64,000 bases of DNA, taken from the NCBI GenBank assembly GCA_029531795.1, contig JAPEIS010000007.1, positions 1,736,001 to 1,800,000 of the forward strand. The letters are read 5' to 3'. The notes under the pieces are model-generated. The model did not search any database and was not told the DNA's origin. It saw only the letters and a list, made by a program, of their open reading frames with translations. The translations under genes and the position numbers were made by a program. This DNA is from Sclerotinia nivalis. Its lineage: Eukaryota; Ascomycota; Leotiomycetes; Helotiales; Sclerotiniaceae. This document shows positions 62,371 to 64,000 of this stretch, in pieces; position 1 is the stretch's first letter; every line of letters begins with the position of its first letter.

Positions 62371-63517
62371 GAGATTTGATATAAAATCTACTTTGAAGAG
62401 GGTATGGATGATGTGAGTCTTTGACACTAGAGGGAAGGGAAAGATTCTGCAGGGAGGAAGGAGACTTCTATTGGGATTTCGGGCGTATCAAAATGGATAC
62501 CTATCAGCTTAAAGATTCATCAAGAACTTCTAGATATGAGATGGATATCATATTCCTTTACTATCCTCTCTCTCTCTTTTCTCCCTCCTTCTACGTTTCC
62601 AGCTCACGATAACCCGTCGTCCCTATTTTCCGCTCCCAATCAACCCTTCCATCTCGTCATCTCCAACTACTATCACCCTTCCCACCTCTTTAATCAGCGC
62701 CTCTATCTTCCTCTCACATTCAGAACTCATTGTCCAAACATCCAAAAAATTTCACTCAGTACAGCACAAATCCTAAATCTATCCAAATACATCTATACCC
62801 GAATATATATTAATATCCTCATCCTCATCTACATCTACATCCAGAGATATATCACCGACCCATATCCATCCATCCTTTTACCTGACAGACAATCTCTACG
62901 CGATCTCAATATCACAAACTATAAAAATCCCCTCCTCTTACCTTAAGAAATAAAACCTCACAAATATTATCTAGAATTACAAAATTCAGTATACCATCCC
63001 CACCTCCAATATGCTAGAATGCTATAATACTATACTCGGAATCCCATACTTCCCCTCAAAATAACAGAAACTCCCACCTTCCACTCTACACCCCACAACA
63101 CCATAATCATCCATCCATCCAACTTAAAGATACAAATCAATAAACACCAAAACCATATCTCCGGATCTCATAAATTCTCGTATTTCAACGGATTGGAGAA
63201 CCACTTCTTTCCCAAACCTAAACCTTATATCAGTTCTGAATTTTGAATGGATTTTAGAAGTAAGACTTACATCATTGTTTCAACCTTCATCTGGAATGGT
63301 AAAGCCTCCCTTCCTGCGCTGCAAACATCCCTTATGATAAAATCATAGCGAAAACCGTAGCCAAAATAACATCTATACCCAGGACATTCCGAAGTTTACA
63401 GCTCTCTACGAAATTCTAAATACATTTTTCCTTTCTGGACATGCACAAATATGATCTCTTCTATTGCCCTTCTGTTACCTCTCCATCCTCGAATATACAG
63501 ATCACAGAATAACACAG

Positions 63518-63532
63518 CCCCCCCCCCCCCCC
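63518..63532. repeat. Homopolymer run of 15 C
   Basis: Fifteen consecutive C bases in a C/A-rich stretch. Likely length-variable and prone to sequencing or assembly error. Confidence 0.9.
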
Positions 63533-64000
63533 AAAAGCCCGATACCAAAATTAAAACCAAACCACAATACAATACAACACCTCCCGGACAATCCACAAGC
63601 GCCTATTCATCTCCCCACTCACTCCCCATCCATCTCCCATCTATCTACCATCCATCTCATCATTCATCTCTCCATTCATCTCCCCATCCATCCATCCCCC
63701 AACAATCAATCAATCTAAACCCCAACAATCCACAAATCTAAACCCCAAAAAACCCCACCCCCATCCCAACTCCCTCATCCCAACCCCAAACTTCATAATA
63801 TTCTTTTCGCCCTTTCCCCCTTCCCCTATCCCTTTTTCACCCATTCACCCTTCCACCCTTCCACCCTTCCTTCCACCACCTCCTCTCCCTCCTCCCTTCC
63901 CCCCAACACCCATAACACCAGCTCAAACCACAAACTCAAACCACAAAATCACCTCCTTCATTTTCTTACTCCTTCATCTCCTTCACCTCCCTAATATCCA

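Larger units (their letters stand above)
60473..64000. other. Gene-free right end of window
   Basis: About 3.5 kb without a supported gene. From about 62540 the top strand becomes strongly C/T-rich with CCATC and CATCTC repeats, up to the window edge. This is typical of a long leader or promoter of a gene further right, or a polypyrimidine spacer. It contains a hairpin, a 12-bp repeat and a 15-base C-run, listed separately. Confidence 0.5.

Noticed and set aside
62536..62946. 136-residue open frame
   Set aside because: It is translated CT-rich and CATC/TATA repeat sequence; composition is not protein-like and no start context or splice supports it.

Overview
This 64 kb window is nuclear DNA of a filamentous ascomycete (Pezizomycotina). 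The evidence is short GT-AG introns (mostly 49-80 nt) in nearly every gene, a HET-domain gene, a RID-type DNA methyltransferase, a GPI-type esterase and long gene-poor spacers full of microsatellites. The protein style and moderate AT-richness look most like a Leotiomycete of the Botrytis/Sclerotinia kind. That placement is an impression, not a demonstrated result. I saw no rRNA, tRNA, CRISPR array or intact transposon.

Layout. 1-3423 (+) is the 3' part of a HUL5-type HECT ubiquitin ligase. 7056-8254 (+) is an aldo/keto reductase. 12006-13343 (-) is a TauD-like 2-oxoglutarate dioxygenase. A spacer of almost 9 kb follows. 22274-22668 (+) is a two-exon gene for a 99-aa protein with a cysteine-rich tail. 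23182-24439 (-) is a YggS/PROSC PLP-binding protein. 26852-29755 (+) is an MscS channel with an EF-hand. 30676-32425 (+) is a protein that appears to hold two BTB folds. 32811-34112 (+) is a DUF7924-type protein. 35363-37172 (-) is a type-B carboxylesterase, probably GPI-anchored. 39941-40357 (+) is a possible small orphan gene. 40837-42947 (-) is a HET-domain protein. 44624-47030 (-) is the RID-like methyltransferase. 49278-50203 (+) is SRP19/Sec65. 55303-56761 (+) is a peroxin-22-like membrane protein. 58548-60472 (+) is eIF2B gamma. Exon structures were worked out by hand from splice sites and reading phase; each listed join keeps the frame open throughout.

How the parts relate. Most genes are unrelated housekeeping functions: ubiquitin turnover, redox metabolism, translation initiation, protein targeting and peroxisome biogenesis. 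The part with a theme is about 32-54 kb. It carries a putative nuclease-like DUF7924 protein, a HET allorecognition protein and the RID methyltransferase that underlies repeat-induced point mutation (RIP) in Neurospora. It also carries a dispersed repeat family (40.4-40.7 kb and 52.5-53.2 kb) whose copies differ almost entirely by transitions, several in the CpA-to-TpA sense expected of RIP. A putative repeat-mutating enzyme and apparently mutated repeats therefore lie within a few kilobases of each other.
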